Assembly (NCBI GenBank): GCA_000299095.1
Contig: CP003809.1
Location: 558,001-622,000 of the forward strand
DNA from: an alpha proteobacterium HIMB5
GTDB lineage: Bacteria; Pseudomonadota; Alphaproteobacteria; Pelagibacterales; Pelagibacteraceae
Direction: 5' to 3'
DNA length: 64,000 bases
Part shown: positions 26,262-36,138 of the stretch, piece by piece
Numbering within the stretch: position 1 is the stretch's first letter
Layout of the letters: each line of letters opens with the position of its first letter
The notes under the pieces: model-generated
Database searches by the model: none
The model's input: only the letters and a program-made list of their open reading frames with translations
Told to the model about the DNA's origin: nothing
Made by a program: the position numbers and the translations under genes

Positions 26262-29117
26262 TTAGTTCAAAAGGGGTTTTAAAAATTTACCTGTATAACT
26301 ATCTTTAATTTTGACAATTTCCTCAGGTTTTCCTTCTGCTATGATTTTTCCACCTTTTACGCCGCCCTCGGGACCCATATCTACAATATAATCAGCTGTT
26401 TTAATAACATCTAAATTATGCTCAATTACCACGACTGAATTTCCTAATGCAACAAAAGTGTGAAGAATTTCTAATAGTTTTTTAATATCATGTTGATGTA
26501 ATCCTGTTGTCGGTTCGTCAAGAATATACATCGTTCTCCCAGTAGATCTTTTTGAAAGTTCTTTAGCAAGTTTTATTCTTTGAGCCTCTCCTCCAGATAG
26601 AGTAGTGGCCTGTTGTCCTATTTTTATATAGCCTAAACCTACTTTTTTTAAAGTTAAAAGTTTTGATTTTATATTTGAAATATTTTCAAAATACTCACAT
26701 CCTTCATCAACAGTCATATTCAATACATCTGCAATACTTTTATCTTTAAATTTTATTTCAAGAGTTTCTCTATTGTATCGTGTTCCTTTACATTCATCAC
26801 ATTGAATATATACATCAGGTAAGAAGTGCATTTCATAAGTAATAACACCATCACCTTCACAAGCTTCACATCTTCCACCTTTAACATTAAATGAAAACCT
26901 TCCAGGTTTGTATCCCCTTGATTTAGATTCAGGTAAAGCTGTAAACCAATCTCTAATTGGACCAAATGCCCCAGTATAAGTAGCAGGATTTGATCTTGGG
27001 GTTCTACCAATAGGTGATTGATCAATATCAATTATCTTATCAACTAGTTCAGTACCTTTAAATCCTTTGAATGGTTTTGGAATTTTTCTAGATTTGTTAT
27101 TATTTAAAGCAAGGTTGAGAGCATTATATAGTGTTTGTAAAACTAATGTTGATTTACCACTACCGGATACACCAGTCACACATGTGAGACTACCAAGTGG
27201 TATTTTCAAATTTACATTGTCAAGATTGTTACCTGATGCACCGGTAATTTCTAAAAATCTTCCATTTTTTGCAAGTCTTCTTTTTTTAGGAACATCTATT
27301 CTAAATTTGTTTGATAAATATTTTCCTGTTATACTTTCTTTGTTAGCAGTAATTTCTTTTATTGTTCCTTGAGCAATAACTTCACCGCCTTTACTTCCAG
27401 CTTCTGGACCTAAATCAATAATATGATCAGCATTTTCCATTGTCTCAGTATCATGTTCGACAACAATAACTGTATTACCTAGATCTCTTAATCTTTTTAA
27501 AGCACTTATCAATTTAACATTATCTTTTTGATGAAGACCTATAGATGGTTCATCTAAAACATAAAGTACACCAGTTAAACCTGAACCAATTTGTGATGCC
27601 AATCTAATTCTTTGAGCTTCACCACCAGAAAGAGTGCTAGACTCTCTTGATAGTGTTAAATAATCTAATCCAACATTTAATAAAAATTTTAGTCTTTCAT
27701 TAATTTCTTTTAGAATATGTTCAGCAATTTTTAGTTGTCTTTTGTCTAATGTTTTTTCTAAGTCATTAAACCATTTAGCTGCATCACTTATGGATTTTTC
27801 GGTTACTTCACTTATATGTAAATTATCAATTTTTACACATAAAGCTTCATCCTTTAACCTATGCCCATTACATCTTTCACATTTTGTATCTGATTGATAT
27901 TGAGCGATTTCCTCTCTTTTCCAATCACTATCTGTTTCTAGATAACGTCGTTCAAGGTTGTTAATTACTCCTTCAAATGTTTTTTTATGTGAATATTTTT
28001 CATATCCATCATCATAATTAAACTTTATTTCCTCATCATCAGATCCATATAAAATAATATCTTTAATTTTTTTGGGTATTTTGTTCCACTTATCCTCTAA
28101 TGAAAAACCATAATGTTTAGCCAAAGAAGCTAGAGTTTGAGCGTAATACATTGTTGTTGTTTTTGCCCAAGGTTCAATAGCACCATCTGCTATACTTTTT
28201 TTATCATTAGGAATTACAAGATTTGGATCTACGTTTAATTTTACACCTATACCCTCACATTCTTCACAAGCTCCAAATGGACTATTGAATGAAAATAATC
28301 TTGGTTCTATTTCTTCAATTGTAAAACCACTTTCAGGACAAGCAAATTTTGTTGAAAAGATTAAGCTTTCAATTTTCCTAAATTTTTTAGGAAGCGTTTC
28401 ATCTTCATATTCAACAAATAATAAACCATTTGCAAGATTTACTGCTGTTTCAATACTTTCTGCTAATCTATTTCCTAATGAGGAATTTAACACAATTCTA
28501 TCAACTAAAATTGAAATATCATGTTTAACTTTTTTATTTAATTCAGGAGACTGATCAATATCGTATAAGACATTATCAATTTTAATCTTCCTAAATCCTC
28601 TTCTTTTATAACTCTGAATTTCTTTTTTATATTCTCCTTTTCTGCCTCTAACGACAGGAGCATATAAATAAATTGTAGATTTTTTTGGTAGCTCTTTTAT
28701 TTTGTCTACTATTTGGGAAATAGTTTGAGAAGTAATTGGCTTACCTGTAAAAGGAGAGTAGGGTATACCAGCTCTCGCATACAAGACACGCATATAATCA
28801 TAAATTTCAGTTACTGTAGCAACCGTTGATCTTGGATTTTTAGATGTATTTTTTTGTTCAATAGATATTGCAGGACTTAAACCCTCAATAAGGTCTACAT
28901 TAGGTTTTTTCATTTTATCTAAAAACTGTCTTGCGTATGCAGAAAGACTTTCAACATATCTTCTTTGCCCTTCGGCATAAATTGTATCGAATGCTAATGA
29001 AGATTTTCCTGATCCAGATAACCCTGTTATTACCACAAATTTATCTTTTGGAATTTCAAGGGAAACATTTTTTAAATTATGTTCTTTTGCCCCCTTAATA
29101 AGTATCTTTTTGATCAT
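26262..29117 (-). CDS. uvrA: excinuclease ABC subunit A
   Basis: The 951-aa DNA-damage recognition ATPase has two ABC modules. The first Walker A is GLSGSGKSS (about 33-41) and its signature is [12 protein letters not shown] (near 495). The second Walker A is GVSGSGKST (about 649) with a repeat signature [12 protein letters not shown] (near 835). Zinc-binding Cys pairs appear in CEECEG, CERCNG, and CEACEG...CDECKG. The first zinc site has CPES rather than CxxC, which is common in alphaproteobacteria. It is divergent from ssb, the usual alphaproteobacterial arrangement. No LexA box was recognised in the shared spacer. Confidence 0.97.
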   Translation of the reverse strand: MIKKILIKGAKEHNLKNVSLEIPKDKFVVITGLSGSGKSSLAFDTIYAEGQRRYVESLSAYARQFLDKMKKPNVDLIEGLSPAISIEQKNTSKNPRSTVATVTEIYDYMRVLYARAGIPYSPFTGKPITSQTISQIVDKIKELPKKSTIYLYAPVVRGRKGEYKKEIQSYKRRGFRKIKIDNVLYDIDQSPELNKKVKHDISILVDRIVLNSSLGNRLAESIETAVNLANGLLFVEYEDETLPKKFRKIESLIFSTKFACPESGFTIEEIEPRLFSFNSPFGACEECEGIGVKLNVDPNLVIPNDKKSIADGAIEPWAKTTTMYYAQTLASLAKHYGFSLEDKWNKIPKKIKDIILYGSDDEEIKFNYDDGYEKYSHKKTFEGVINNLERRYLETDSDWKREEIAQYQSDTKCERCNGHRLKDEALCVKIDNLHISEVTEKSISDAAKWFNDLEKTLDKRQLKIAEHILKEINERLKFLLNVGLDYLTLSRESSTLSGGEAQRIRLASQIGSGLTGVLYVLDEPSIGLHQKDNVKLISALKRLRDLGNTVIVVEHDTETMENADHIIDLGPEAGSKGGEVIAQGTIKEITANKESITGKYLSNKFRIDVPKKRRLAKNGRFLEITGASGNNLDNVNLKIPLGSLTCVTGVSGSGKSTLVLQTLYNALNLALNNNKSRKIPKPFKGFKGTELVDKIIDIDQSPIGRTPRSNPATYTGAFGPIRDWFTALPESKSRGYKPGRFSFNVKGGRCEACEGDGVITYEMHFLPDVYIQCDECKGTRYNRETLEIKFKDKSIADVLNMTVDEGCEYFENISNIKSKLLTLKKVGLGYIKIGQQATTLSGGEAQRIKLAKELSKRSTGRTMYILDEPTTGLHQHDIKKLLEILHTFVALGNSVVVIEHNLDVIKTADYIVDMGPEGGVKGGKIIAEGKPEEIVKIKDSYTGKFLKPLLN

Positions 29118-29207
29118 AAATTTTTGTTGCTTTGTCTAATAAAATTATTATTCAGAGTAAAGTGTGATATAAATCTATTTAATTTAATTAACAAATATTA
29201 AAATATT

Positions 29208-29666
29208 ATGGCAGGAAGTTTAAATAAAGTATTATTAATTGGTCGTTTAGGCGCAGACCCAGAAATCAAACAAATGGTTAATGGTAAAAGTGTTGCTAGA
29301 TTAAGTTTAGCAACTAGTCAAAGTTGGAAAGACAAAAATACAGGTGAAAAAAAAGAAAAAACAGAATGGCACCGTGTGGTTGTATTTAATGAAGGTTTAG
29401 TAAACGTTGTTCAACAATATTTAAAAAAAGGTGCTCAAATTTATGTAGAGGGACAACTTACAACTAGAAAATGGAAAGATGAACAATCTGGACAAGATAA
29501 ATATTCTACTGAAATTGTAATCCAAGGTTATAATTCTTCACTAACAATGTTAGGTGGCGGAAGTGGGTCTGGCGGAATTCAAAATGACTCAATGTCTCAA
29601 ATTTCAAATGATATGTCTGATAATTCACAAGTATCAAATGAAATGGACGATGATATTCCTTTTTAA
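29208..29666 (+). CDS. ssb: single-stranded DNA-binding protein
   Basis: The 152-aa SSB has an N-terminal OB fold (about 1-110, opening [16 protein letters not shown]), a low-complexity Gly/Ser/Asn linker, and the conserved acidic C-terminal tip DDDIPF that recruits replication and repair partners. It is divergent from uvrA and followed 7 bp later by gyrA. Confidence 0.97.
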   Translation: MAGSLNKVLLIGRLGADPEIKQMVNGKSVARLSLATSQSWKDKNTGEKKEKTEWHRVVVFNEGLVNVVQQYLKKGAQIYVEGQLTTRKWKDEQSGQDKYSTEIVIQGYNSSLTMLGGGSGSGGIQNDSMSQISNDMSDNSQVSNEMDDDIPF

Positions 29667-29673
29667 TTAAGTA

Positions 29674-32253
29674 ATGCAAAAAACAGAATCACCTAAAGAC
29701 AATAATATAAAACTGATCTCAATGCATGATGAGATGAGCTCATCATATTTATCTTATGCAATGAGTGTAATTGTTTCTAGAGCTCTACCCGATATTAGAG
29801 ATGGACTAAAACCAGTTCATAGAAGAATTCTGTATGCAATGTACAAAGGTGGATATGATTGGTCTAAACAATTTAGAAAATCTGCAAGAATAGTCGGGGA
29901 TGTTATAGGTAAATATCATCCTCATGGAGATCAATCTGTTTATGATGCATTAGTGAGAATGGTTCAAGATTTTTCAATGAGTTTACCATTAGTAGATGGT
30001 CAAGGTAACTTCGGTTCAATAGATGGAGATCCAGCTGCAGCAATGAGGTATACCGAAACAAGATTGTCCAAAGTAGCTCAATTTTTAATTGATGACATAG
30101 AAAAAAATACAATTTCTTTTAAAAGTAATTACGATGAAACTGAGAAAGAGCCTTCTGTTTTACCTGCTCAATATCCAAATCTTTTAGTAAACGGAGCAGG
30201 TGGTATAGCAGTAGGAATGGCAACTAGTATTCCACCACATAATCTTGGTGAGATAATTGACGGTACTTTAGCTTTAATTGATAACAAAGATATTACAGTT
30301 AAACAATTAATGAAACACATACCTGGACCTGATTTTCCAACTGGTGGTGTAATTATTGGTAAAGATATTATTAAACAAGGTTACAGTAAAGGAAGAGGTT
30401 CTTTTAAAGTAAGAGGTCAAATATCTATAGAACAAATGAAAAATGGAAGAGAGAGACTTGTTATAACATCAATTCCTTATCAAGTTAACAAATCTGTATT
30501 AAATGAAAGAATAGCTCAATTAGTTAGAGAAAAAAAAATTGAAGGAATTAAAGATATTAGAGACGAATCAAGCAGGGAAGGAATAAGAGTTGCAATTGAT
30601 TTAAGAAATGGTGTTGAACCTGAAACTGTTAAGAGACAACTTTATAAAAATACTCAAATTGAAAGTTCATTTGGTTTTAACACTTTAGCAATTGTTGATG
30701 GCAAACCTCAGACATGTAATCTAAAAGATTTTTTAACAAATTTTTTATCTTTTAGAGAAGATGTTGTAATTAAAAAAACAAAATTTGATCTTCAAAAAGC
30801 AGAAGAAAGAGCGCATATTCTTATTGGTTTATCTGTTTCGGTAGAGAATTTAGATAAAATAATTAAAATTATTAGATCTTCAAAAACACCAGATGATGCA
30901 AAGAAAGCAATTTTATCTACTAAATGGAAAATAAATAAATCACAGAAATTAATTTCTTTAGTTGAAAATAAAAAATCTAAGGGGGCTTATAGTTTATCTG
31001 AACCTCAAGTAGTTGCTATCTTAGAATTAAGATTACAAAAATTAACAGCTTTAGGAATAAATGAAATTGAAGTTGAAATAAAGAAACTTGCAGAATTAAT
31101 AACAAAATACAAAAAGATTATTTCTTCGAAAAAAGAACTTTTAAAAGTTATTAGTGACGAACTTAAAAATATTAAAGAAAAATTTTCAGTAAAAAGGAGA
31201 ACTGATATCATAGATGCGGTGTTAAATTATGATATTGAAGAAACAATTCAAAAAGAAGCTGTATTCATAACAGTTACACTTCAAGGTTATATTAAAAGAG
31301 GATCACTTAATAACGTTAAGCAACAAAAAAGAGGTGGAAAAGGAAAGACTGGAATAACAACAAGACAAGAAGACTCAGTTGTTCAAACATTGTCTGTTAA
31401 TACCCATACATCTGTATTGTTTTTTTCAACAGAGGGATTAGTTTACAAAATTAAAGCATGGAAAATTCCTGAGGGATCATCTGTTTCAAAGGGGAAATCT
31501 TTATTCAATATTTTACCTTTAAAAAACCACCAGTCTATAAGCTCTATTATGCCATTTCCTGAAGACGATCCAGAATCAAAAGATTTGATGATTATATTTG
31601 CTACTGCACAAGGAAAAGTTAGAAAAAATAGTCTAGAAGATTTTTCTTCAATTAACGCTTCTGGAAAAATTGCAATGAAATTAGACCCTAACGATAGAAT
31701 AGTTGGTGTAAAAATTTGTAGAGATGATCAAGATGCAATGTTAAGTACTAAACTAGGTAAATGTATTAGATTTGAAACTAAGAAATTAAGAGTTTTTAAA
31801 GGTAGATCTTCTAAAGGAATAAGAGGTATTGATCTTGCTAAAGATGATCAAATTGTATCTCTATCAATTATTCAAAACGATAAAACATCTAAAAATGGCA
31901 AAAAATCATCTACTGATAAAGTGGAATTAAAAGCTAAGGAAAAATTTATTTTATCAATAACAGAAAATGGTTATGGAAAAAAAACATCTCATTATGACTA
32001 CAGAGTTACTAATAGAGGCGGCAAAGGTATAATTGGTATTGTAAATTCTGCAAGAAATGGAAACATAGCATCTTCTTTTCCAGTTTATGATGGTGATGAT
32101 ATTATAATTTCAACTAATAAAGGAAGAGTTATAAGAGTTGCTGTTAAAGAAATAAGAACAGCTGGAAGAAATACTCAAGGTGTTAGAATTATCAAATTAT
32201 CTGGTGATGAAAAAGTTGTTTCAGCTACGAAAATTGATGATAACTTAGTTTAA
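29674..32253 (+). CDS. gyrA: DNA gyrase subunit A
   Basis: The 859-aa gyrase A has the winged-helix quinolone region [17 protein letters not shown] (about 88-104). The catalytic Tyr is in [10 protein letters not shown] (about 132). A C-terminal beta-pinwheel runs from about 520 and includes the GyrA-box-like [11 protein letters not shown] (about 550-560), which distinguishes it from ParC. At the position of E. coli Ser83 this protein has Gln (HGDQS). It introduces negative supercoils with GyrB. Its stop overlaps the coaD ATG. Confidence 0.97.
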   Translation: MQKTESPKDNNIKLISMHDEMSSSYLSYAMSVIVSRALPDIRDGLKPVHRRILYAMYKGGYDWSKQFRKSARIVGDVIGKYHPHGDQSVYDALVRMVQDFSMSLPLVDGQGNFGSIDGDPAAAMRYTETRLSKVAQFLIDDIEKNTISFKSNYDETEKEPSVLPAQYPNLLVNGAGGIAVGMATSIPPHNLGEIIDGTLALIDNKDITVKQLMKHIPGPDFPTGGVIIGKDIIKQGYSKGRGSFKVRGQISIEQMKNGRERLVITSIPYQVNKSVLNERIAQLVREKKIEGIKDIRDESSREGIRVAIDLRNGVEPETVKRQLYKNTQIESSFGFNTLAIVDGKPQTCNLKDFLTNFLSFREDVVIKKTKFDLQKAEERAHILIGLSVSVENLDKIIKIIRSSKTPDDAKKAILSTKWKINKSQKLISLVENKKSKGAYSLSEPQVVAILELRLQKLTALGINEIEVEIKKLAELITKYKKIISSKKELLKVISDELKNIKEKFSVKRRTDIIDAVLNYDIEETIQKEAVFITVTLQGYIKRGSLNNVKQQKRGGKGKTGITTRQEDSVVQTLSVNTHTSVLFFSTEGLVYKIKAWKIPEGSSVSKGKSLFNILPLKNHQSISSIMPFPEDDPESKDLMIIFATAQGKVRKNSLEDFSSINASGKIAMKLDPNDRIVGVKICRDDQDAMLSTKLGKCIRFETKKLRVFKGRSSKGIRGIDLAKDDQIVSLSIIQNDKTSKNGKKSSTDKVELKAKEKFILSITENGYGKKTSHYDYRVTNRGGKGIIGIVNSARNGNIASSFPVYDGDDIIISTNKGRVIRVAVKEIRTAGRNTQGVRIIKLSGDEKVVSATKIDDNLV

Positions 32254-32744
32254 TGTCAAAAACTGCCATATACCCTGGAACATTTGATCCAATAACTTTT
32301 GGTCATATAGATGTAATTAAAAAAGGACTAAAATTATTTGATAAAATAATTGTTGGTGTATCTGATGTAAATAATAAATCTTATTTATTTAATTCTGAAG
32401 AACGAATTCAAATAGTAAAAGATGCTCTCTTTAAAGATCTCAAACTAAATAAGAAAAAAATAGTAATCGTATCTTTTACATCATTAACAACTGATTTATG
32501 TAAAAAGTATAAATCAAATATTATATTAAGAGGTTTAAGAGCTGTGTCAGATTTTGAATATGAGTTTCAATTAGCAGGAATGAATAGGAAATTAAACTCT
32601 AATATAGAAACATTATTTTTGATGTCAGACGTAGAAAACCAAATTATTTCATCTCGATTTGTTAAAGAAATAGTAAAATTAAATGGAAACATAGGAAAAT
32701 TTACTACCAAAAGTACAATAAAATCTTTAAAAGAAAAATTATGA
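32253..32744 (+). CDS. coaD: phosphopantetheine adenylyltransferase
   Basis: The 163-aa nucleotidyltransferase has the T/HxGH motif YPGTFDPITFGHIDVI (about 7-22) and the KMSK-like ISSRFVKEIVKLNG (about 127-140). ILRGLRAVSDFEYEFQLA (about 90-107) is diagnostic for CoaD. It makes dephospho-CoA, the penultimate step of coenzyme A synthesis. It overlaps gyrA by 1 bp and the next gene by 4 bp. Confidence 0.96.
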   Translation: MSKTAIYPGTFDPITFGHIDVIKKGLKLFDKIIVGVSDVNNKSYLFNSEERIQIVKDALFKDLKLNKKKIVIVSFTSLTTDLCKKYKSNIILRGLRAVSDFEYEFQLAGMNRKLNSNIETLFLMSDVENQIISSRFVKEIVKLNGNIGKFTTKSTIKSLKEKL

Positions 32745-33301
32745 GAAAAATTTTAATAAATTTATTTTTTTTACTTTTTTTATTAACCAATCAATCAATA
32801 GCTGAGGAGAATATAATGATTTTAAAATTAAAAGATGGAGATGTAAAAATTGAGTTATTTCCGGATGTTGCCCCTAATCATGTTAAAAGAATTAAAGAAC
32901 TAGCTGATAGTGGTAAATACGATGGTGTAGTTTTTCATAGAGTAATTGATGGTTTTATGGCTCAAACAGGTGATGTACAATTTGGTAATTCTTCAAATGA
33001 TAATTTTGATTTAAGAAGAGCAGGTATGGGTGGATCTGATTTACCCGATTTAAAACAAGAATTTAATAGTTTACCTCATGACAGAGGAACTTTATCAATG
33101 GCAAGAGCACAAGATCCAAACAGTGCAAATAGTCAATTTTTTATTTGCTTTAAACCAGCACCTTTCTTAGATAGACAATATACTGTTTTTGGAAAAGTTA
33201 TCGAAGGTATGGAACATGTTGATAGCATTAAAAGAGGTGATAGTAATAATAATGGTGCTGTTGACGATCCTGATAAAATTATAAGCTTTAAATCTCTATA
33301 G
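32741..33301 (+). CDS. periplasmic cyclophilin-type peptidyl-prolyl isomerase
   Basis: The 186-aa protein has a signal peptide (about 1-21, ending QSIA) followed by a cyclophilin domain. The catalytic motif is YDGVVFHRVIDGFMAQTGD (about 58-76, catalytic Arg in FHRV), with the later family segments SMARAQDPNSANSQFFIC and FGKVIEGM. It speeds proline isomerisation of exported proteins (PpiA-like by location). It lies between coaD and tgt, an arrangement common in alphaproteobacteria. Confidence 0.9.
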   Translation: MRKILINLFFLLFLLTNQSIAEENIMILKLKDGDVKIELFPDVAPNHVKRIKELADSGKYDGVVFHRVIDGFMAQTGDVQFGNSSNDNFDLRRAGMGGSDLPDLKQEFNSLPHDRGTLSMARAQDPNSANSQFFICFKPAPFLDRQYTVFGKVIEGMEHVDSIKRGDSNNNGAVDDPDKIISFKSL

Positions 33302-33313
33302 TTTATTTATTAG

Positions 33314-34426
33314 ATGGCATTAAAGAATTTTGCCTTCAAACTTTTGAATAAAGATAATTATGCCCGTCACGGTATAATTGAAACTCATAGAGGAAATATA
33401 AGAACACCAGCTTTTATGCCGGTTGGCACCCAAGCTACAGTCAAAGCTTGTTTTATAGATGATATAAAAAAAACTGGTTCAGATATAATACTATCAAATA
33501 CTTATCATTTGATGATAAGGCCTGGAGTAGAACGTGTTATGTCTGCTGGTGGACTACACCAATTTATGAATTGTAGTTTACCAATTTTGACAGACTCTGG
33601 TGGTTTTCAAGTGATGTCTTTATCTAAGTTAAATAAGATTGATAGAGAAAAAGGTGCAATATTTAATTCCCACGTTGATGGAAAGAAATATTACTTAAGC
33701 CCTGAAGAAAGTATACGAATTCAATTAGGTTTAAATTCTGACATTGTTATGATTATGGATGAGTGTCCAAAAAAAACAACTGATTACAAAATGATTAAAA
33801 ATTCAATGGAGCTTTCTTTATACTGGGCTAAAAGATCAAAAAAAGCATTTGGAAATAATCCTCACAAAGCATTATTTGGCATTGTTCAAGGAGGTTTGTT
33901 TAATGATCTTAGATTACAATCTCTAGATGGCCTTCAAAAAATAGATTTTGATGGTTATGCGGTTGGTGGGTTAGCTGTTGGAGAAACGCAAGATGAAATG
34001 TTTAATGTATTAGATGGTATTAAAGATCATCTTCCAGAGGAAAAACCTCATTATTTAATGGGTGTTGGCACTCCTTCAGATATTTTAGGAGCCGTAAAAA
34101 GAGGTATTGATATGTTTGATTGTGTTTTGCCATCTAGATCTGGAAGAACTGGCTTAGCTTTCACTTGGGATGGTAGAATAAACATTAAAAATAATAAATA
34201 CCAATCAGATAACACTCCTTTAGATAAAAACTGTGAAAATTTTAGTTTAAATAAATATAGCAAAAACTATTTGAATCATTTGTTCAACACTAATGAAATC
34301 TTAGCTTCAATGTTGTTGACTCTTCATAATATCAATTTTTATCAAGAATTAATGCAGGCAATAAGAGATAATATTCAAAAAGGTACTTTTGATGAATTTC
34401 ACGATAAATACATTGATAAGTTGTAA
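33314..34426 (+). CDS. tgt: queuine/preQ1 tRNA-guanine transglycosylase, zinc site degenerate
   Basis: The 370-aa TIM-barrel enzyme exchanges preQ1 for guanine at position 34 of GUN tRNAs. Conserved parts are FMPVGTQATVKA (about 34-45), LTDSGGFQVMSLSKL with the general-base Asp (about 93-107) and FGIVQGG. MFDCVLPSRSGRTGLAFTWDG (about 268-288, given here as its core FDCVLPSRSGRTG) holds the nucleophile Asp. Unusually, the C-x-C-x2-C zinc motif reads C307-E-N309-F-S-L312: only the first Cys remains, while His338 is kept with the usual 31-residue spacing. Structural zinc binding may be lost or replaced. Confidence 0.92.
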   Translation: MALKNFAFKLLNKDNYARHGIIETHRGNIRTPAFMPVGTQATVKACFIDDIKKTGSDIILSNTYHLMIRPGVERVMSAGGLHQFMNCSLPILTDSGGFQVMSLSKLNKIDREKGAIFNSHVDGKKYYLSPEESIRIQLGLNSDIVMIMDECPKKTTDYKMIKNSMELSLYWAKRSKKAFGNNPHKALFGIVQGGLFNDLRLQSLDGLQKIDFDGYAVGGLAVGETQDEMFNVLDGIKDHLPEEKPHYLMGVGTPSDILGAVKRGIDMFDCVLPSRSGRTGLAFTWDGRINIKNNKYQSDNTPLDKNCENFSLNKYSKNYLNHLFNTNEILASMLLTLHNINFYQELMQAIRDNIQKGTFDEFHDKYIDKL

Positions 34427-34508
34427 TAATATTTAAGGATTTGTCTAAATTGTCGTTTGATATATAGAAATAAATCTGTATATAACACATTCAATCATTT
34501 TGATTTGT

Positions 34509-34584
<76 letters not shown>

Positions 34585-34587
34585 CCT

Positions 34588-35412
34588 TTAAGACAACTTT
34601 ATTGGTGGATAATCTAATATTACTGAATTAATCCAATCATTAAGTTTTAAAATTCTGTTTTCGGATGATGGGTGGGTACTCATAAATTCAGGAGGTTCTT
34701 TACCTTTGTTGTATTCTTGCATTCTTTCCCATATTTTAGGTGCTTCTCTAATATCATATCCTGCTAGAGATGAAAAAATTAACCCAAGATAATCAGCTTC
34801 ACTTTCTTGTTTTCTGTTAAATGGATTCATAATACCAATTTGTTGAAGTAATCCTACAGCACCACCAGTTGCATTATTAACTTGAGAAACTCTTCCACCA
34901 CTTACTATATCTATGATTTGAGTACTTGTATTTAATATTAAACCTCTACTAGCTCTCTCAACGGAATGTTTTGCAACAGCATGTGCAATTTCATGTCCCA
35001 TAACAGCAGCTAATCCATTTTTGTTTTTTGTAACATCAAGTATACCAGTATAAACTGCAATTTTTCCTCCAGGCATACACCAAGCATTTCTAACTTTTTT
35101 ATTTTCAATTAAAATATATTCCCAATCAAAATTAATAGTAGGATCATCAAGCTTTTGTTGGTAAAAATATTCACCAATTGAATCTTCCATTTTTTTTCCA
35201 ATTTCTTTAATTTGAGAAAGAGTTTTAGTATCTTTACTCATCTCTTCTTTTTCTTTTACTTTCTCAAATATTTGAGCTGCTTGAGCATTTAATTTAGACT
35301 CTGGTATTAATTTTAATTGTCTTCGATCAGTTATAGGTGCAGTAGAGCAGGAGCTTAATAATAAACTTCCACATCCACAACCCATATAAGTTAAGAATTT
35401 TCTTCTATCCAT
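34588..35412 (-). CDS. M48-family metalloprotease, putative Tat-exported lipoprotein
   Basis: The 274-aa zinc metalloprotease has the catalytic motif HEIAH (about 134-138, within VMGHEIAHAVAKHSVERAS), a second-site Glu in ESEADYLGL, and the typical M48 C-terminal STHPSSENRI. The N-terminus MDRRKFLTYMGCG has twin arginines (3-4) followed by a hydrophobic stretch. A lipobox LLSSC with Cys22 as the likely lipidated residue follows. This combination suggests export by Tat and anchoring to a membrane from the periplasmic side. M48 lipoproteins such as LoiP/YggG act in envelope protein quality control. Confidence 0.88.
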   Translation of the reverse strand: MDRRKFLTYMGCGCGSLLLSSCSTAPITDRRQLKLIPESKLNAQAAQIFEKVKEKEEMSKDTKTLSQIKEIGKKMEDSIGEYFYQQKLDDPTINFDWEYILIENKKVRNAWCMPGGKIAVYTGILDVTKNKNGLAAVMGHEIAHAVAKHSVERASRGLILNTSTQIIDIVSGGRVSQVNNATGGAVGLLQQIGIMNPFNRKQESEADYLGLIFSSLAGYDIREAPKIWERMQEYNKGKEPPEFMSTHPSSENRILKLNDWINSVILDYPPIKLS

Positions 35413-35440
35413 TTTATAATTAATTGTTAATATATCTCAT

Positions 35441-35518
35441 ATGAATCTAAATAACAAAATTTTAGCGGTACTTTTTATAATTGCAATTAGTTTTGTTATT
35501 TATTCGAGCTACAACTAA
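35441..35518 (+). CDS. candidate 25-aa single-pass membrane microprotein
   Basis: An ATG at 35441 opens 25 codons ending TAA at 35516-35518. The product MNLNNKILAVLFIIAISFVI (first 20 residues) then YSSYN is a plausible membrane helix with a short tail. It fills most of the spacer between the divergent M48 gene and the DUF502 gene and stops 8 bp before the latter, so it could be its leader cistron. The ORF is short enough to occur by chance, and no Shine-Dalgarno is obvious. Confidence 0.4.
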   Translation: MNLNNKILAVLFIIAISFVIYSSYN

Positions 35519-35526
35519 ACATTTAA

Positions 35527-36138
35527 ATGGGTAAAAAAAGAAGATCTTTATCGTTAATACTTAGAAATTATTTTATTGCTGGAGTTGTCGTTTTAATTCC
35601 AATTGGTTTTACCTTATATTTAAGTAAAATTTTAATTGGTATCTCATCAAAGATATTACCAAAAAATATTAATCCAAATAGCTATTTACCATTTGAAATT
35701 CCAGGAATAGAAATTTTAATATCAATTATATTCATAACTTTTGTTGGCGGGCTTTCATTATCTTTTTTAGGAAAAAGATTGTTAAAACTAATTGATGATC
35801 TTTTTAAAAGAATTCCTTTTTTAAGAACTGTGTATTCAGCAATAGTTCAAATGACAGAAACATTTTCAAAAAAAGATGATAATAAAAAAAGTGTTGTATT
35901 AATAGAATATCCCAGAAAAGGTGTTTGGGCTGTTGGTTTTGCTACCAAAGAAAATGATGGTGAAATGTCAAAAAAGGTTAATAAAAAATTAATTAATGTT
36001 TTTGTTCCAACAACACCTAACCCAACAAGTGGTTTTTTACTTATGTTTCCAATAGATGAAGTAATTTATCTCAATATGAGTTTCGAAGAAGCATCTAAAT
36101 TTATTGTCTCTGCTGGTACTTCTAATATTAAGAGTTAA
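35527..36138 (+). CDS. DUF502 family membrane protein
   Basis: The 203-aa protein has two N-terminal membrane segments (about 15-38 and 58-80) and the DUF502 features AGVVVLIPIGFTLYL (about 18-32), IPFLRTVYSAIVQMTETF (about 99-116) and FVPTTPNPTSGFLLMFP (about 157-173). The family is widespread in alphaproteobacteria, plants and cyanobacteria. Its biochemical function is not established to my knowledge. It converges on recG with a 4-bp overlap. Confidence 0.9.
   Translation: MGKKRRSLSLILRNYFIAGVVVLIPIGFTLYLSKILIGISSKILPKNINPNSYLPFEIPGIEILISIIFITFVGGLSLSFLGKRLLKLIDDLFKRIPFLRTVYSAIVQMTETFSKKDDNKKSVVLIEYPRKGVWAVGFATKENDGEMSKKVNKKLINVFVPTTPNPTSGFLLMFPIDEVIYLNMSFEEASKFIVSAGTSNIKS

Noticed and set aside
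29118..29207. LexA/SOS box in the uvrA-ssb divergent spacer.
   Set aside because: The alphaproteobacterial LexA motif (GTTC-N7-GTTC) is not present. The spacer is simply AT-rich.
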